A DNA stretch of 64,000 nucleotides from JAFAMB01 sp963775805 (GTDB taxonomy: Bacteria > Verrucomicrobiota > Verrucomicrobiia > Chthoniobacterales > JAFAMB01): contig CAVZKG010000005.1 in the NCBI GenBank assembly GCA_963775805.1, forward strand, positions 62,001-126,000, given 5' to 3'. The notes beneath the pieces are model-generated. The model did no database searches and was not told where the DNA came from. It saw only the letters and a list, made by a program, of their open reading frames with translations. Position 1 is the first letter of the stretch. Every line of letters begins with the position of its first letter. The position numbers were made by a program, and so were the translations under genes. This document shows, piece by piece, positions 25,667 through 34,979 of this stretch.

Positions 25667-26577
25667 TTGCCGGAGTGCGAATGGATAGCTCGGTTCTCTT
25701 GAGCGCTTTTGAGGGCCGAAATCAGGGAATCGATCGATGCTCCAGCCTGTACGGGTTTGACCTGCTGTCGGCGGAACCAGGTCATTTGGCGCTTCGCGTA
25801 GCTGCGAGTCTGCCGCTTGATCAGCTCCTTGCACGAAAAAGCATCAAGAGTTCCAGCGACCAACGCCCGGATTGGCTGAAAACCGATGGCCTGTGAGGCA
25901 GTTGATCCAATCGATTCGATCGCCGCTACCTCGTCGACGACGCCTTGGTCGAACATCTCGTCGACGCGTCGGTTGATCCTTGAAACGATTTCTGTACGTG
26001 TTCTCTCCAGTAGGAGGGAATCGAGCGGAGGGTCTGTCGCCTTCTGCACCAGAGAGGCTGAAAATGGTTTGCCTGACAAAATGCAGACCTCCAGAGCACG
26101 GACGATCCGGCGTCTGTTGTGTCGATCAATGCGTTGTGCAGTCACTGGGTCCCGAGCTTCCAGGTCGCGAAGCAATTCAGGCGTCGAAAGAAGGTCCAGT
26201 TGTTGTCGCAGCTGGCCGTCTCCCGGCAGCAACGGAGCGATTGCGCCCTCCAGTGCCTTCAAGTAAAAACCGGTGCCGCCGACCACAAGAGGGACAACGC
26301 CGTGATGATTGCAGTCACCGATGACATGGCGCGCGAGGAGAGCGTATTTTTGGGCGTCGCATGCTTCCGCAAGAGGCAAGATACCGACCAGATGATGCGT
26401 GGCTGACGCCAATTGCGAAGGAGTGGGTTTGGCAGTGAGGATGTCCAAACCCTGGTAGATCTGAAACGCATCACAGCTGACAATTTCGGTATTCAGCTGT
26501 TGCGCAATGCGGATTGCCACCTCGGTCTTTCCGACCGCAGTGGGCCCGGCAAGTACGATGTATCTCAGTTTGTCCAT
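25663..26577 (-). CDS. miaA: tRNA dimethylallyltransferase
   Basis: The enzyme adds a dimethylallyl group to A37 of tRNAs reading UNN codons. The 304-residue product has the P-loop GPTAVGKT (residues 11-18), SCDAFQIYQGLDILTAKP, GGTGFYLKAL and the C-terminal RQTRSYAKRQMTWFRR. I start at the ATG at 26575-26577: it gives the usual short lead before the P-loop and lies just below the terminator at 26591-26640. The longer open frame would read through that hairpin. The gene ends inside the palindromic element shared with rluB. Confidence 0.95.
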   Translation of the reverse strand: MDKLRYIVLAGPTAVGKTEVAIRIAQQLNTEIVSCDAFQIYQGLDILTAKPTPSQLASATHHLVGILPLAEACDAQKYALLARHVIGDCNHHGVVPLVVGGTGFYLKALEGAIAPLLPGDGQLRQQLDLLSTPELLRDLEARDPVTAQRIDRHNRRRIVRALEVCILSGKPFSASLVQKATDPPLDSLLLERTRTEIVSRINRRVDEMFDQGVVDEVAAIESIGSTASQAIGFQPIRALVAGTLDAFSCKELIKRQTRSYAKRQMTWFRRQQVKPVQAGASIDSLISALKSAQENRAIHSHSGN

Positions 26578-26590
26578 GGAGAACAAAAGA

Positions 26591-26640
26591 CCCGCGTTCT
26601 GCAAGAGAACGCGGGCCATTCGAAGCAGCAAAGGCTTCGA
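26591..26640 (-). terminator. Two tandem hairpins downstream of the RRM gene
   Basis: The first stem met on the minus strand is TCGAAGC/GCTTCGA (26620-26640). Next is a perfect 10-bp stem CCCGCGTTCT/AGAACGCGGG (26591-26615), followed on the minus strand by TCTTTTG. This looks like an intrinsic terminator for the RRM gene, which ends at 26650, and separates it from miaA. Confidence 0.75.
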
Positions 26641-26649
26641 TCAGATCAA

Positions 26650-27153
26650 TCAGGCTGCCCGCTCCATATCTGGAGTTTTGGCACCGCTCACGACCAATTT
26701 TCGGCCCAGGAACTCCTTGTCGTGAAGTTCTTGAACCGCCCGTCGTGCTTCTTCGATTGTAGTCATCTGAACGAACGCAAAGCCTTTGGAACGTTGTGTA
26801 TATTTGTGACAGACGACCTCTGCATTTTTGACTTGGCCAACGCCATTAAACAGCTCGAAAAGATCGCTTTCCGTAGCATCGAATGACAAATTGCCGACGT
26901 ACAGCTTGGGCGAAGTGACCTCCACCAGTTCCGGCTTGCGGCTGACCTTTTCTTTTGCCGGCGCACTGGGAGCAGGCTTCTCTCCTTGAACGGGAGATTT
27001 CTCGGGAGAACCGCTGAAAAAACCGACGATACGCTGCCACAGAGTCGGTTTGGGTTTTGGATTTGGAGTAACTGGCGTCGCTCCGCGGTTCGATCGTCTC
27101 CGCCGTCCGCGACGAGATCGTCGTCCTTGGTAATGCATTGATTGGGATTTCAT
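26650..27153 (-). CDS. RRM-domain RNA-binding protein
   Basis: About 167 residues. The N-terminal third is highly basic (GRRSRRGRRRRSNRG) and then proline/lysine-rich. The last 85 residues are a single RNA recognition motif with RNP2 KLYVGNL and RNP1 RSKGFAFVQM. Bacterial RRM proteins of this kind bind RNA in the cytoplasm and are often cold-responsive. The start is uncertain: ATGs at 27153 and 27138 are both plausible, while the longer frame lacks support. It is a single-gene unit with its own terminator. Confidence 0.85.
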   Translation of the reverse strand: MKSQSMHYQGRRSRRGRRRRSNRGATPVTPNPKPKPTLWQRIVGFFSGSPEKSPVQGEKPAPSAPAKEKVSRKPELVEVTSPKLYVGNLSFDATESDLFELFNGVGQVKNAEVVCHKYTQRSKGFAFVQMTTIEEARRAVQELHDKEFLGRKLVVSGAKTPDMERAA

Positions 27154-27484
27154 TGGAACACAATTCTGAAGTTCACAAGGCGAAGGGCATGCACCACGCA
27201 CACTGAGAAAGAACAGTTTGGGCTGAAGTTAACCCTTAACGCCCAAGACCTTCACCACAACTTCCGGGAGCGCTCGAGCACTTTTGGAGATTGAGCGCGT
27301 TTAGCCTATCCCATGAACAGTCTACCGAAGTCGCCTGGCCAATAGGGAAAGAAACCTGACGCGATGCAGTGTGAATCCCAAACAGGTTCGGAAGCGCACA
27401 ACATCTTCAAGCACGAAATCTCCCGTGTTACGCCCGTTATATACTCGACGCATCCAGGTACGGCAACTCTTTAGCCCGAAAATC
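27154..27484. other. Intergenic region between the RRM gene and secA
   Basis: This stretch of about 330 bases lies upstream of the RRM gene and downstream of secA on the minus strand, so it should carry the secA terminator and the RRM promoter. I see no gene or strong hairpin. Confidence 0.45.
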
Positions 27485-30400
27485 TCAAGCCATCCGTCCG
27501 CAGCAGTTCTTGTATTTTTTGCCGCTGCCGCAAACGCAAGGATCGTTACGTCCAACTTTTGAGGTCTCTCTTCGTTGGGCTGGAATGACGAGTTCGAGTT
27601 CGTCTCCGTTCTTCTCGTGAGGTTCCTCGCGAGGTGCAGCGAGATTTTCTCGTCTTGGGATCGGCCCACTCGGGGCTGGCCGCGCACCCGTCGCTCCTTC
27701 TGGACGTTGCGCAACGTTGAAGGGAAGAGAAGAAAGAAACTGCTCGAATGCCATCAAATTTGTCGTGCTCCTGAACAGGTTCGACAAAACCTCGTTCTTA
27801 ATACTCGACATCAACTGGCTAAACATGTCGTACGCTTCGGTTTTATACTCGACCAGCGGATCTTTCTGTCCGTAGCTCCGGAGATAAATTCCCTCTCGGA
27901 GACCGTCCATTGCGTAGAGATGTTCCTGCCAGAGGCGATCGATCGCGTTTAGGATGATGTAGCGCTCCAGTCCAGCCACGGCTTCGTTTTCCTCGTGGCT
28001 GACCTTGCGCTCGTAGGATTGTTTGATCCGGTCGACTAGAAATTTTGCATTTTCATCCGCGGAACGGGTCTCAAATTCAGCGGAACTCCCGGTAAGACCC
28101 AGAGGGAATGTCGTATTGACCCACTGCAACAGACCGTCGTAATCCGGATCCGAACCATCTCCGGGTTGAAGGTATTCCTGGGTCCTTAGTGGGATCACCT
28201 CATCGACGATCTCGAATATCAGCTTGCGCGGTTCGGTGGTCTCGAGCGTTTCATTCCGAAATGCGTACACCACCTCGCGCTGCTTGTTCATGACGTCGTC
28301 GAAATCCAGTGTGCGCTTCCGGATGAGATAATTGCGCTGTTCCACCCGTTTCTGTGCCGTCTCGACACTTTTATTCAGCCATGGATGTTCGAGTTCTTCG
28401 CCATCCTTGAGTCCAAAGCGTTCCATCATCGATGTCATCCGTTCCGATGCACCGAAATTTCTCATGAGATCATCTTCAAAGCTTACATAGAAGCGGGACG
28501 AACCCGGATCACCCTGACGGGCACAACGGCCTCGGAGCTGACGATCCACTCGACGTGATTCGTGCCGCTCGGTTGCCAGGACATGTAATCCGCCCAGCGC
28601 CGATACGGCATCCCCGAGTTTGATGTCGGTTCCGCGACCTGCCATGTTTGTCGAGATCGTGACTGTGCCATGTTGTCCTGCGCGGGCGACAATCTCAGCC
28701 TCCTGGCGATGGTATTTGGCATTGAGAACGTTGTGCGGGATTTTTTCCCGTTTCAGCATTCTGCTGACCAACTCGGATGCCTCAACGCTTGCAGTGCCGA
28801 CCAGCACCGGTTGGCCCTTGCTGTAGCAATTCTTTATCTCATCGACCGCGGCGCTGTATTTCTCGCGACGAGTCTTATAGATGCGATCGTTAAAATCCTT
28901 CCGGATCACTGGTCGATTTGTCGGAATAACGACTACGTCCAGCTTATAGATATCGTGAAATTCGTTGGCCTCAGTTTCCGCCGTCCCGGTCATTCCGGCC
29001 AGTTTATGGTAGAGACGGAAATAGTTCTGGATTGTAATCGTCGCGAGCGTCTGCGTTTCGCGATCAATCTGGACACCTTCTTTTGCTTCAACGGCCTGGT
29101 GTAACCCGTCGCTCCATCGGCGTCCTGGCATCTTGCGGCCAGTGTGTTCGTCTACGATAATGACTTTGTTCTCTTCAATGACGTAATCTACGTCCTTTTC
29201 GAACAGGCAGAACGCGCGCAGAAGCTGGGCGATGTTGTGGATCCGCTCCGCCTGGCTGTCGCAATATTGTTGGCGCTCTCTTTTTGCCTCATCCTTTTGC
29301 GCCTGAGTCAGGCTCTGGTTGAGGTCGATCTCTGTAAACTCCGTGATTAGATCCGGCAAAACGAACGCATTCGGGTCGTCAGGATTTAAAAAAGAACGTC
29401 CGAGTTCGGAAAGGTCGGAGTCCTGGTGACGCTCGTCGATACTGAAGTAAAGCTCTTCTTTCAACGCGACCAGTTCGTCTTTCCGGGAGTCCTGATAAAA
29501 AGAGAGCTCGGATTTGTCGATTGCTTTCCGGTTTTCCGGGTCCTCCATCATCCGAAGAAGGCCTTTGTTTCGCGGTTGGCCAAGCTTGACCTTGAAAAGG
29601 AGTCTGCCGGCTTCCTCCGTGTTGCCTTTCTCGAGGAGTTCTTTCGCATCCGACACCAGACGATTGCAAAGCATTGTCTGCTTGCGAACCAGCTGGTCCA
29701 CCAGGGGTTTGAATTTGTCGTACTGATGCGACGAAACAGTGGCTGGACCGCTTATGATCAGAGGAGTACGCGCTTCATCGATCAGGATTGAGTCAACCTC
29801 GTCAACGATCGCGAAGTAGTGACCGCGCTGGACCTGTTGTTCCTTTGTCGTAGCCATCCCATTATCACGCAAATAATCGAACCCAAACTCGCTGTTCGTG
29901 CCATACGTGATATCGCAATCGTACTGCGCCTTGCGAACGGAAGGAGATTGGTCGTGCTGGATGCAGCCCACCGTCAAGCCCAGCATTTTGTAGATCTCGC
30001 CCATCCATTCTGCGTCACGGCGTGCGAGATAATCGTTCACCGTCACAAGATGAACGCCGCGCCCGGTGAGCGCGTTTAGGTAGATGGGGCAGGTTGCAAC
30101 AAGCGTTTTGCCTTCTCCAGTCGCCATTTCAGCGATCTTGCCCTCGTGGAGAACGATGCCCCCGATCAGCTGAACATCGAAATGAATCATGTTCCAGGCA
30201 ATCGGCTGATCGCAAACCAGGATGTTTTTTCCGCAAAGCCGGCGCGCACTATTTTTGACAACTGCAAACGCCTCCGGGAGGATCGCGGCCAACCGTAGCT
30301 TCAATTCATCAGGATCATCAATCCCGGCCAGCTCTTTTTTCCATTGAGCAGTCTTCTCTCGGAGCTGGTCTTCAGAGAGGGTCTCGTATTCCTGGTCCAG

Positions 30401-30490
30401 TCGTTTGATCTTCTCGACCAGCGGCCGAATTCGTTTCACCTCCCGCTGGTTCTTTGAACCCAGAACCTTCCGTAAAATCCAACTAACCAT
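27485..30490 (-). CDS. secA: Preprotein translocase ATPase SecA
   Basis: The motor of Sec protein export; 1001 residues from the ATG at 30488-30490, which has AAGGA upstream (the frame also opens at a TTG six bases earlier). Walker A is MATGEGKT near 122-129, Walker B/DEAD-type VDEVDSILIDEART follows, and NMAGRGTDI is present in the second motor domain. The tail ends with a SEC-C zinc motif (DPCVCGSGKKYKNCC). It is about 100 residues longer than E. coli SecA; the extra sequence lies mainly after the DEAD motif in the preprotein-crosslinking domain, as in other Bacteroidetes and PVC SecA. pyrE is 11 bases upstream. Confidence 0.97.
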   Translation of the reverse strand: MVSWILRKVLGSKNQREVKRIRPLVEKIKRLDQEYETLSEDQLREKTAQWKKELAGIDDPDELKLRLAAILPEAFAVVKNSARRLCGKNILVCDQPIAWNMIHFDVQLIGGIVLHEGKIAEMATGEGKTLVATCPIYLNALTGRGVHLVTVNDYLARRDAEWMGEIYKMLGLTVGCIQHDQSPSVRKAQYDCDITYGTNSEFGFDYLRDNGMATTKEQQVQRGHYFAIVDEVDSILIDEARTPLIISGPATVSSHQYDKFKPLVDQLVRKQTMLCNRLVSDAKELLEKGNTEEAGRLLFKVKLGQPRNKGLLRMMEDPENRKAIDKSELSFYQDSRKDELVALKEELYFSIDERHQDSDLSELGRSFLNPDDPNAFVLPDLITEFTEIDLNQSLTQAQKDEAKRERQQYCDSQAERIHNIAQLLRAFCLFEKDVDYVIEENKVIIVDEHTGRKMPGRRWSDGLHQAVEAKEGVQIDRETQTLATITIQNYFRLYHKLAGMTGTAETEANEFHDIYKLDVVVIPTNRPVIRKDFNDRIYKTRREKYSAAVDEIKNCYSKGQPVLVGTASVEASELVSRMLKREKIPHNVLNAKYHRQEAEIVARAGQHGTVTISTNMAGRGTDIKLGDAVSALGGLHVLATERHESRRVDRQLRGRCARQGDPGSSRFYVSFEDDLMRNFGASERMTSMMERFGLKDGEELEHPWLNKSVETAQKRVEQRNYLIRKRTLDFDDVMNKQREVVYAFRNETLETTEPRKLIFEIVDEVIPLRTQEYLQPGDGSDPDYDGLLQWVNTTFPLGLTGSSAEFETRSADENAKFLVDRIKQSYERKVSHEENEAVAGLERYIILNAIDRLWQEHLYAMDGLREGIYLRSYGQKDPLVEYKTEAYDMFSQLMSSIKNEVLSNLFRSTTNLMAFEQFLSSLPFNVAQRPEGATGARPAPSGPIPRRENLAAPREEPHEKNGDELELVIPAQRRETSKVGRNDPCVCGSGKKYKNCCGRMA

Positions 30491-30501
30491 AAACAATCCT
30501 T

Positions 30502-31068
30502 CTACTTGCTGCCAGGTCGGTCAACCGGGATGGCGGCGAGGTCAGGAGGAAGCTTATCAGGTTCGAACGTCTCGACGTTTAACTTGACCAGGCTTACGAA
30601 CTTACAACCAAAATCCGGCGACCGATCGCCGCTCCTGTCGACCAGGCAACCGACAGCGACAACGTTGCCCCCATGACTTCTCACGATCTCGATGGTCTCC
30701 TGCACTTTCGTGCCGCGCGTGACGACATCCTCGGCCACAATAAACCGTTCACCGGGCGTCACCGTAAAACCGCGGCGGAGCACCAATCTTCCGTCCTGTT
30801 TCTCTGCAAAAATATGTCTCTTCCCGAGATTTCGCCCGACCTCTTGGCCGACGATAATTCCGCCCATGGCCGGAGAAATGACTGCGTCGCATTGCACGTC
30901 AACGAGCTTTCCCGAGAGGTCCGAACAGATCTGCGCGGCAATATCCGTGTGCTGTAGTACCAATGCGCATTGAAAATATTGCCGGCTATGCAGCCCGGAG
31001 CTGAGGACAAAATGCCCCTCCAGCAACGCGCTGGTCTGTTTGAATATTTCCAGTATCGATCGGGCCAC
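30502..31068 (-). CDS. pyrE: Orotate phosphoribosyltransferase
   Basis: The 188-residue enzyme converts orotate and PRPP to OMP in pyrimidine synthesis. FVLSSGLHSRQYFQCA is the PyrE N-terminal pattern. The PRPP-binding motif is FIVAEDVVTRGTKVQE. The length fits the 180-215-residue family. It lies between ridA (10 bases upstream) and secA (11 bases downstream) in a minus-strand operon. Confidence 0.93.
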   Translation of the reverse strand: MARSILEIFKQTSALLEGHFVLSSGLHSRQYFQCALVLQHTDIAAQICSDLSGKLVDVQCDAVISPAMGGIIVGQEVGRNLGKRHIFAEKQDGRLVLRRGFTVTPGERFIVAEDVVTRGTKVQETIEIVRSHGGNVVAVGCLVDRSGDRSPDFGCKFVSLVKLNVETFEPDKLPPDLAAIPVDRPGSK

Positions 31069-31078
31069 GTCAGTCTAT

Positions 31079-31462
31079 TTAAGAGGGTTTTACCGCAATT
31101 GCCTCAATCTCTACGTTAGCATTCTTCGGGAGTGCCGCGACCTGGATTGTGGATCGGGCTGGCGGAGCGCTAGGGAAATAGGTCCCGTAAGCCGCGTTCA
31201 TTTCAGCGAAATTGGCGAGGTCGGTGAGGAAAACCGTCGTTTTGACGATATTCTCGAGTTCCAGCCCGTGAGCTCTCAGGACTGCGGCGAGATTATCCAG
31301 CACCCGGTTGGTCTGCTCGGTAATGGTTCCCTGCACCAGTTCGCCAGACTCGGGTTCAAGTGGAATCTGGCCGGAACAAAAAAGAAACGAACCGGCGGCG
31401 ATGGCCTGAGAGTAGGGGCCGACGGCACCAGGAGCTTCGGTTGTCGAAATCACCGTCTTCAT
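31079..31462 (-). CDS. ridA: RidA family enamine/imine deaminase
   Basis: This 127-residue YjgF/YER057c/UK114 protein likely hydrolyses reactive enamines and imines such as 2-aminoacrylate. It has APGAVGPYSQAI near the N-terminus, the signature region NAAYGTYFP.APPARSTIQVAALP with the conserved Arg that contacts substrate, and a final VEIEAIAV strand. The length is standard. It sits between lpxD and pyrE. Confidence 0.95.
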   Translation of the reverse strand: MKTVISTTEAPGAVGPYSQAIAAGSFLFCSGQIPLEPESGELVQGTITEQTNRVLDNLAAVLRAHGLELENIVKTTVFLTDLANFAEMNAAYGTYFPSAPPARSTIQVAALPKNANVEIEAIAVKPS

Positions 31463-31547
31463 TAGGAGCGTTGAAGGGTAACCAGTCGTGAGGAGGTGTC
31501 AACCCAGGAAAGGAAGAGGGGACCGGGCAGACCTCATGCGGGACAAA

Positions 31548-32672
31548 TTATGAAGGAACATCGGATTTTCCCTCGTCGGGCTGTTTTAGAGAATTGAGTT
31601 TTCTGGTCAGTTCCGTCACCTGTTGCCTGAGTTCTCTCAGTTCTTTGGATATTTTCGGCAGCCGTCTGATTTCGAGCTGCTCTTCCAGCCAGCGCCGCTT
31701 TGGTCCCGCCGGCGATCCAATGACGATTGCCTTCGGAGGAACACGTGCGGCGATCCCTGCCTGGGCATGAACGAGGGCGTCGTCTCCAACGGATTGATGA
31801 TCCGGGAGCCCGGATTGTCCCCCCATCACAACGCGGTGTCCGACTTTTGAACTTCCACCCAAACCAGCCTGCGCGGCGATCAGGCAATTTTGCCCGATCG
31901 TGACGTTGTGGCCTACCTGGACAAGGTTATCCAGTTTTGATCCCTTGCCGATCCTGGTCTCGCCCAGCGTTCCCCGGTCGACGCATGTGCCGGCTCCAAT
32001 CTCGACATCGTCCTCGATTACGACGTTCCCGATTGAATTGATTCGAACGATTTCTTGGTTAAAGCTTTGGACCTCGCCCGTTGCAATCGCGGATTCGATG
32101 CTCCCCGGTTCGGCGGTCACGAAAGCAAATCCGTCGCCTCCGATTGCGGCGTTGGGCATGATGATCGCGCGAGCACCGATCTTGCACCTGTCGCCAATGC
32201 GAACACCTGCGTGTAAAAGTGTCTGTTCACCTATGATCACTTCCGAGCCGATGCTGACGTGGGCGACCAGGCGGCAAGAATCGCCGAGCTTGCTGTTCGG
32301 TCCCACCCAGCAGAATGGTCCAATAGAAACTTCCTTTCCGATTGTCGCGCTCGGATCGATGATCGCGGTCGGGTGCACGCCGGCGAAAACGTGCACCGGG
32401 CGTTCGAAAAGCTCGAGTAACCTTGCAAGTACCAGTCTAGGCCGTTTGACGACGATCTGATTCGGGATCGGCTGTTCGCCAAGCTCTTCCGGAGTCACCG
32501 CACTCGATATTTTGCCGGACGCAAGCAACGAGGCAGCGGCCGGTGAAAGTACCAAAGCGAGATCGGAGGAGTTCTGTGCAAGAGCCGGGTGTACGACACG
32601 CTCAATGGTTACAGAAGGATCGCCACGTAGGCGACCTCCGACATAACTCGCAATTTCACCCAGCGTTTTCAT
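31548..32672 (-). CDS. lpxD: UDP-3-O-acylglucosamine N-acyltransferase
   Basis: The protein performs the third step of lipid A synthesis, adding an N-linked acyl chain. It has 374 residues: an N-terminal uridine-binding domain (MKTLGEIASYVGGRLRGD), then a left-handed beta helix of hexapeptide repeats such as ATIGKEVSIG and IGNVVIEDDVEIGAG, with the catalytic-His region LVQVGHNVTIG, and a C-terminal helix with a charged heptad pattern. The start at 32672 removes an 11-residue unlikely extension. It implies an LPS-type outer membrane. Confidence 0.95.
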   Translation of the reverse strand: MKTLGEIASYVGGRLRGDPSVTIERVVHPALAQNSSDLALVLSPAAASLLASGKISSAVTPEELGEQPIPNQIVVKRPRLVLARLLELFERPVHVFAGVHPTAIIDPSATIGKEVSIGPFCWVGPNSKLGDSCRLVAHVSIGSEVIIGEQTLLHAGVRIGDRCKIGARAIIMPNAAIGGDGFAFVTAEPGSIESAIATGEVQSFNQEIVRINSIGNVVIEDDVEIGAGTCVDRGTLGETRIGKGSKLDNLVQVGHNVTIGQNCLIAAQAGLGGSSKVGHRVVMGGQSGLPDHQSVGDDALVHAQAGIAARVPPKAIVIGSPAGPKRRWLEEQLEIRRLPKISKELRELRQQVTELTRKLNSLKQPDEGKSDVPS

Positions 32673-32796
32673 AGGGTGGTGACTTATTCGAGGCGGAAGT
32701 CGCACCCGTCAAGGACGGCGAAAGAGAAATACGGGCTCCCGGGACAGGCGCGCTCCGCTTTTTCCAGTGCCTGCGGGCGAATGAATGCGGCGGCCT

Positions 32797-33219
32797 TTAC
32801 CCATTGCCCTCGTGACCCGAGAGAGCGACGATCAGATCGAATTGGTCCTTGGTCAGTGACTGAACGGACAAGCGGGAGTTCTTTAAAAGTTGCATCTCGC
32901 CCAGCTTTGGTTCCGCTTTGATTTGTTCAAGTTTGACCGGTGGCTCGATGGGCTTCATCGCCGTCAATTCAACTGCGGACCAATCGCCCTCCGCTGCAGT
33001 CGGATCTGGGAAAGCGGCGCGCGTGACCTTGGCAATTCCGACGACTGCCTTTCCATTCACGCTGTGATAATAGAAAACCTGGTCACCGATTCTCATCGCA
33101 CGCAGGTTGTTGCGCGCCTGGAAGTTACGGACCCCGGTCCAATTGGTTTTCCCGTCCGCAGCGAATTGATCCCAGGAATAGGCTGTCGGTTCCTGTTTCA
33201 CCAACCAATATTGCGACAT
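32797..33219 (-). CDS. EVE domain-containing protein
   Basis: The 140-residue protein is a single EVE domain: MSQYWLVKQEPTAYSWDQF at the start, TNWTGVRNFQARNNLRAM and GDQVFYYHS, as in human THYN1 and bacterial homologues. EVE domains form a pocket for modified bases and belong to the PUA-like fold; the bacterial role is unclear. The ATG at 33217-33219 gives the normal EVE start, with the longer frame rejected. It is divergent from tmk. No restriction gene is near. Confidence 0.9.
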   Translation of the reverse strand: MSQYWLVKQEPTAYSWDQFAADGKTNWTGVRNFQARNNLRAMRIGDQVFYYHSVNGKAVVGIAKVTRAAFPDPTAAEGDWSAVELTAMKPIEPPVKLEQIKAEPKLGEMQLLKNSRLSVQSLTKDQFDLIVALSGHEGNG

Positions 33220-33344
33220 CACCGAGGGATACCACGGTTGGCGGACATTGAACAGCCGCAAGCCACGATCTCGAACATCCTTTGCGGGCGAGATACGCTT
33301 CTTTGGTATTGAGTTTCACGGATCACCGGTTTATCGGCGTTGGA

Positions 33345-33980
33345 ATGTTGGGCCTGTTCGTCACTTTTGAAGGAGGAGAAGCGTGCGGTAAATCCACACA
33401 GATCAAGCGGCTTTTGGCGCGCCTGGAAAAGGTTGGAAGACAAGTTCTGGCTGTGCACGAGCCAGGATTCACTGAGATCGGGCTTGCGATCCGCGAATTA
33501 CTGCTGAACGCTGCAGCCGGAACCTCGATGCGCCGCGAAACGGAACTGCTTTTGTTCGCCGCCAGCCGTGCTCAATTGGTGCGCGAGACAATTCGGCCTG
33601 CACTGGAAAAGGGACTGATCGTTCTGTCCGATCGTTTTTACGATTCGACCGCGGTCTACCAGGGGATCGGCCGCGGGCTGGACCAGAAATTCATCGATGC
33701 ACTGAATCGGTTTGTTGTGGAAGGATGTACACCCGATCGCACCATTCTTCTGGACCTCGACGTAGCGCTCTCTCGCCAACGGCAATTGCGCCGGGTTCGT
33801 CCGGTCGGCCAACCGGACCGAATCGAGCAACTCTCGGACGAGTTCTTCGAAAAGGTACGACGCGGGTACCTGGAGATCGCCCGGGCTGAGCCGGAGCGCG
33901 TGAAAATTGTAGATGCGTCGAGAACTGAGGATCAGGTGGCTGAATCGATTTGGAGCGAGATCAATGGCCTTCTCAGTTGA
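33345..33980 (+). CDS. tmk: Thymidylate kinase
   Basis: The 211-residue kinase phosphorylates dTMP to dTDP. It has the P-loop GGEACGKST (residues 10-18, with Ala-Cys where GAG or GSG is usual), the DR(F/Y) motif in VLSDRFYDSTAVYQG and a Gln/Arg-rich lid (SRQRQLRRVRPVGQPDRIE). I start at the ATG 33345, which places the P-loop correctly. It overlaps holB by 17 bases, a common gene pairing. Confidence 0.95.
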   Translation: MLGLFVTFEGGEACGKSTQIKRLLARLEKVGRQVLAVHEPGFTEIGLAIRELLLNAAAGTSMRRETELLLFAASRAQLVRETIRPALEKGLIVLSDRFYDSTAVYQGIGRGLDQKFIDALNRFVVEGCTPDRTILLDLDVALSRQRQLRRVRPVGQPDRIEQLSDEFFEKVRRGYLEIARAEPERVKIVDASRTEDQVAESIWSEINGLLS

Positions 33981-34935
33981 ACAGGCGTCGAACTATTTGA
34001 GCGAGGCGTTCGCGAATGGACGGCTCGCACACACCTTCCTGTTCACTGGCCCAGACGGAAGCGGCAAACGCCAATTGGTCACTAATTTCTTTCGGATTGC
34101 GAACGGTGTGTCGGCCACCTCGAGTGATCTGCACGTCATTGAACCGGAGTCCAAGTCCAGGAGAATCCTCGTCGAACAGATCCGGGATCTTGAGAGTGCG
34201 CTCCGGATGCGCGCGAACGACGCGAGATTGAAATTTGGTGTCGTGTACGAAGCGGACCGGTTGATGCCTCAGGCCGCCAATGCTTTTCTGAAAACGTTGG
34301 AAGAACCACCGGATCACTCAATACTAATTTTGGTGACCACGCTTCCGGAAGTGTTGCTCGACACGATCAGATCGCGTTGCATCGAAGTTACGTTAATTAA
34401 GAGGAGCGAAAAGAGACTGACTCCCGACGAATCGTCAGCCGTGGAGGAATTATACAAGTTGATATTTGCCAACGGGTTTTCCGTGGTCACCGCGTTAAAA
34501 TACGCACGCATCTTTCTTGGGCTGCTGACAAAGACTCGCGAGAGAATCGAAACCGAGCATGCAGAACTTCTGGCCAGGGACCAATCGGCCTACAAACAGA
34601 CGACGGACGGGGTTTGGCTGGTCGAACGCGAACAACGGCTGACAGCTTTGACCGAGAGCCGCTACGTGAAAGCGCGCACCGATTTGATTTTGATATTGAG
34701 CGAAGTTTTTGGAGATGCGTTGCGGATTAAATTCGAGAACCGGAACCTCGATTTGGAAGAATACCGAGCCTCGGCAGCGCGCCTTGCGGAACGGATTTCA
34801 ACCGATGAATTGCTTGAAAGAGTCGGAGCTCTTCAATCGATGACCGATTCCTTCTCACGAAATGTGCAAGAGACACTCGCGATCGAAGTTGCTTTCATCG
34901 GGGCATTTGGCCCTGTTGCAAAGAGTCTGGGGTGA
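33964..34935 (+). CDS. holB: DNA polymerase III delta-prime subunit
   Basis: This 323-residue clamp-loader protein has an N-terminal AAA+ fold (HTFLFTGPDGSGKRQLV), an R-rich linker and PQAANAFLKTLEEPPDHSILILVTT, the characteristic HolB/DnaX segment. The usual zinc-binding cysteines are absent. It helps load the sliding clamp at replication forks. It starts inside tmk and its TGA overlaps the GTG-opened frame leading into sixA, so the tmk-holB-sixA-pgl set looks co-transcribed. Confidence 0.9.
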   Translation: MAFSVEQASNYLSEAFANGRLAHTFLFTGPDGSGKRQLVTNFFRIANGVSATSSDLHVIEPESKSRRILVEQIRDLESALRMRANDARLKFGVVYEADRLMPQAANAFLKTLEEPPDHSILILVTTLPEVLLDTIRSRCIEVTLIKRSEKRLTPDESSAVEELYKLIFANGFSVVTALKYARIFLGLLTKTRERIETEHAELLARDQSAYKQTTDGVWLVEREQRLTALTESRYVKARTDLILILSEVFGDALRIKFENRNLDLEEYRASAARLAERISTDELLERVGALQSMTDSFSRNVQETLAIEVAFIGAFGPVAKSLG

Positions 34936-34979
34936 GCCTTGCCATAAGTGTTGTCTCTCCTTACTTTTCTTTCCCCGCC

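Noticed and set aside
32797..33219. EVE-domain protein as part of a restriction or defence island
   Set aside because: EVE proteins can occur in modified-base restriction systems, but the neighbours are lpxD and tmk and no nuclease or methylase is near.
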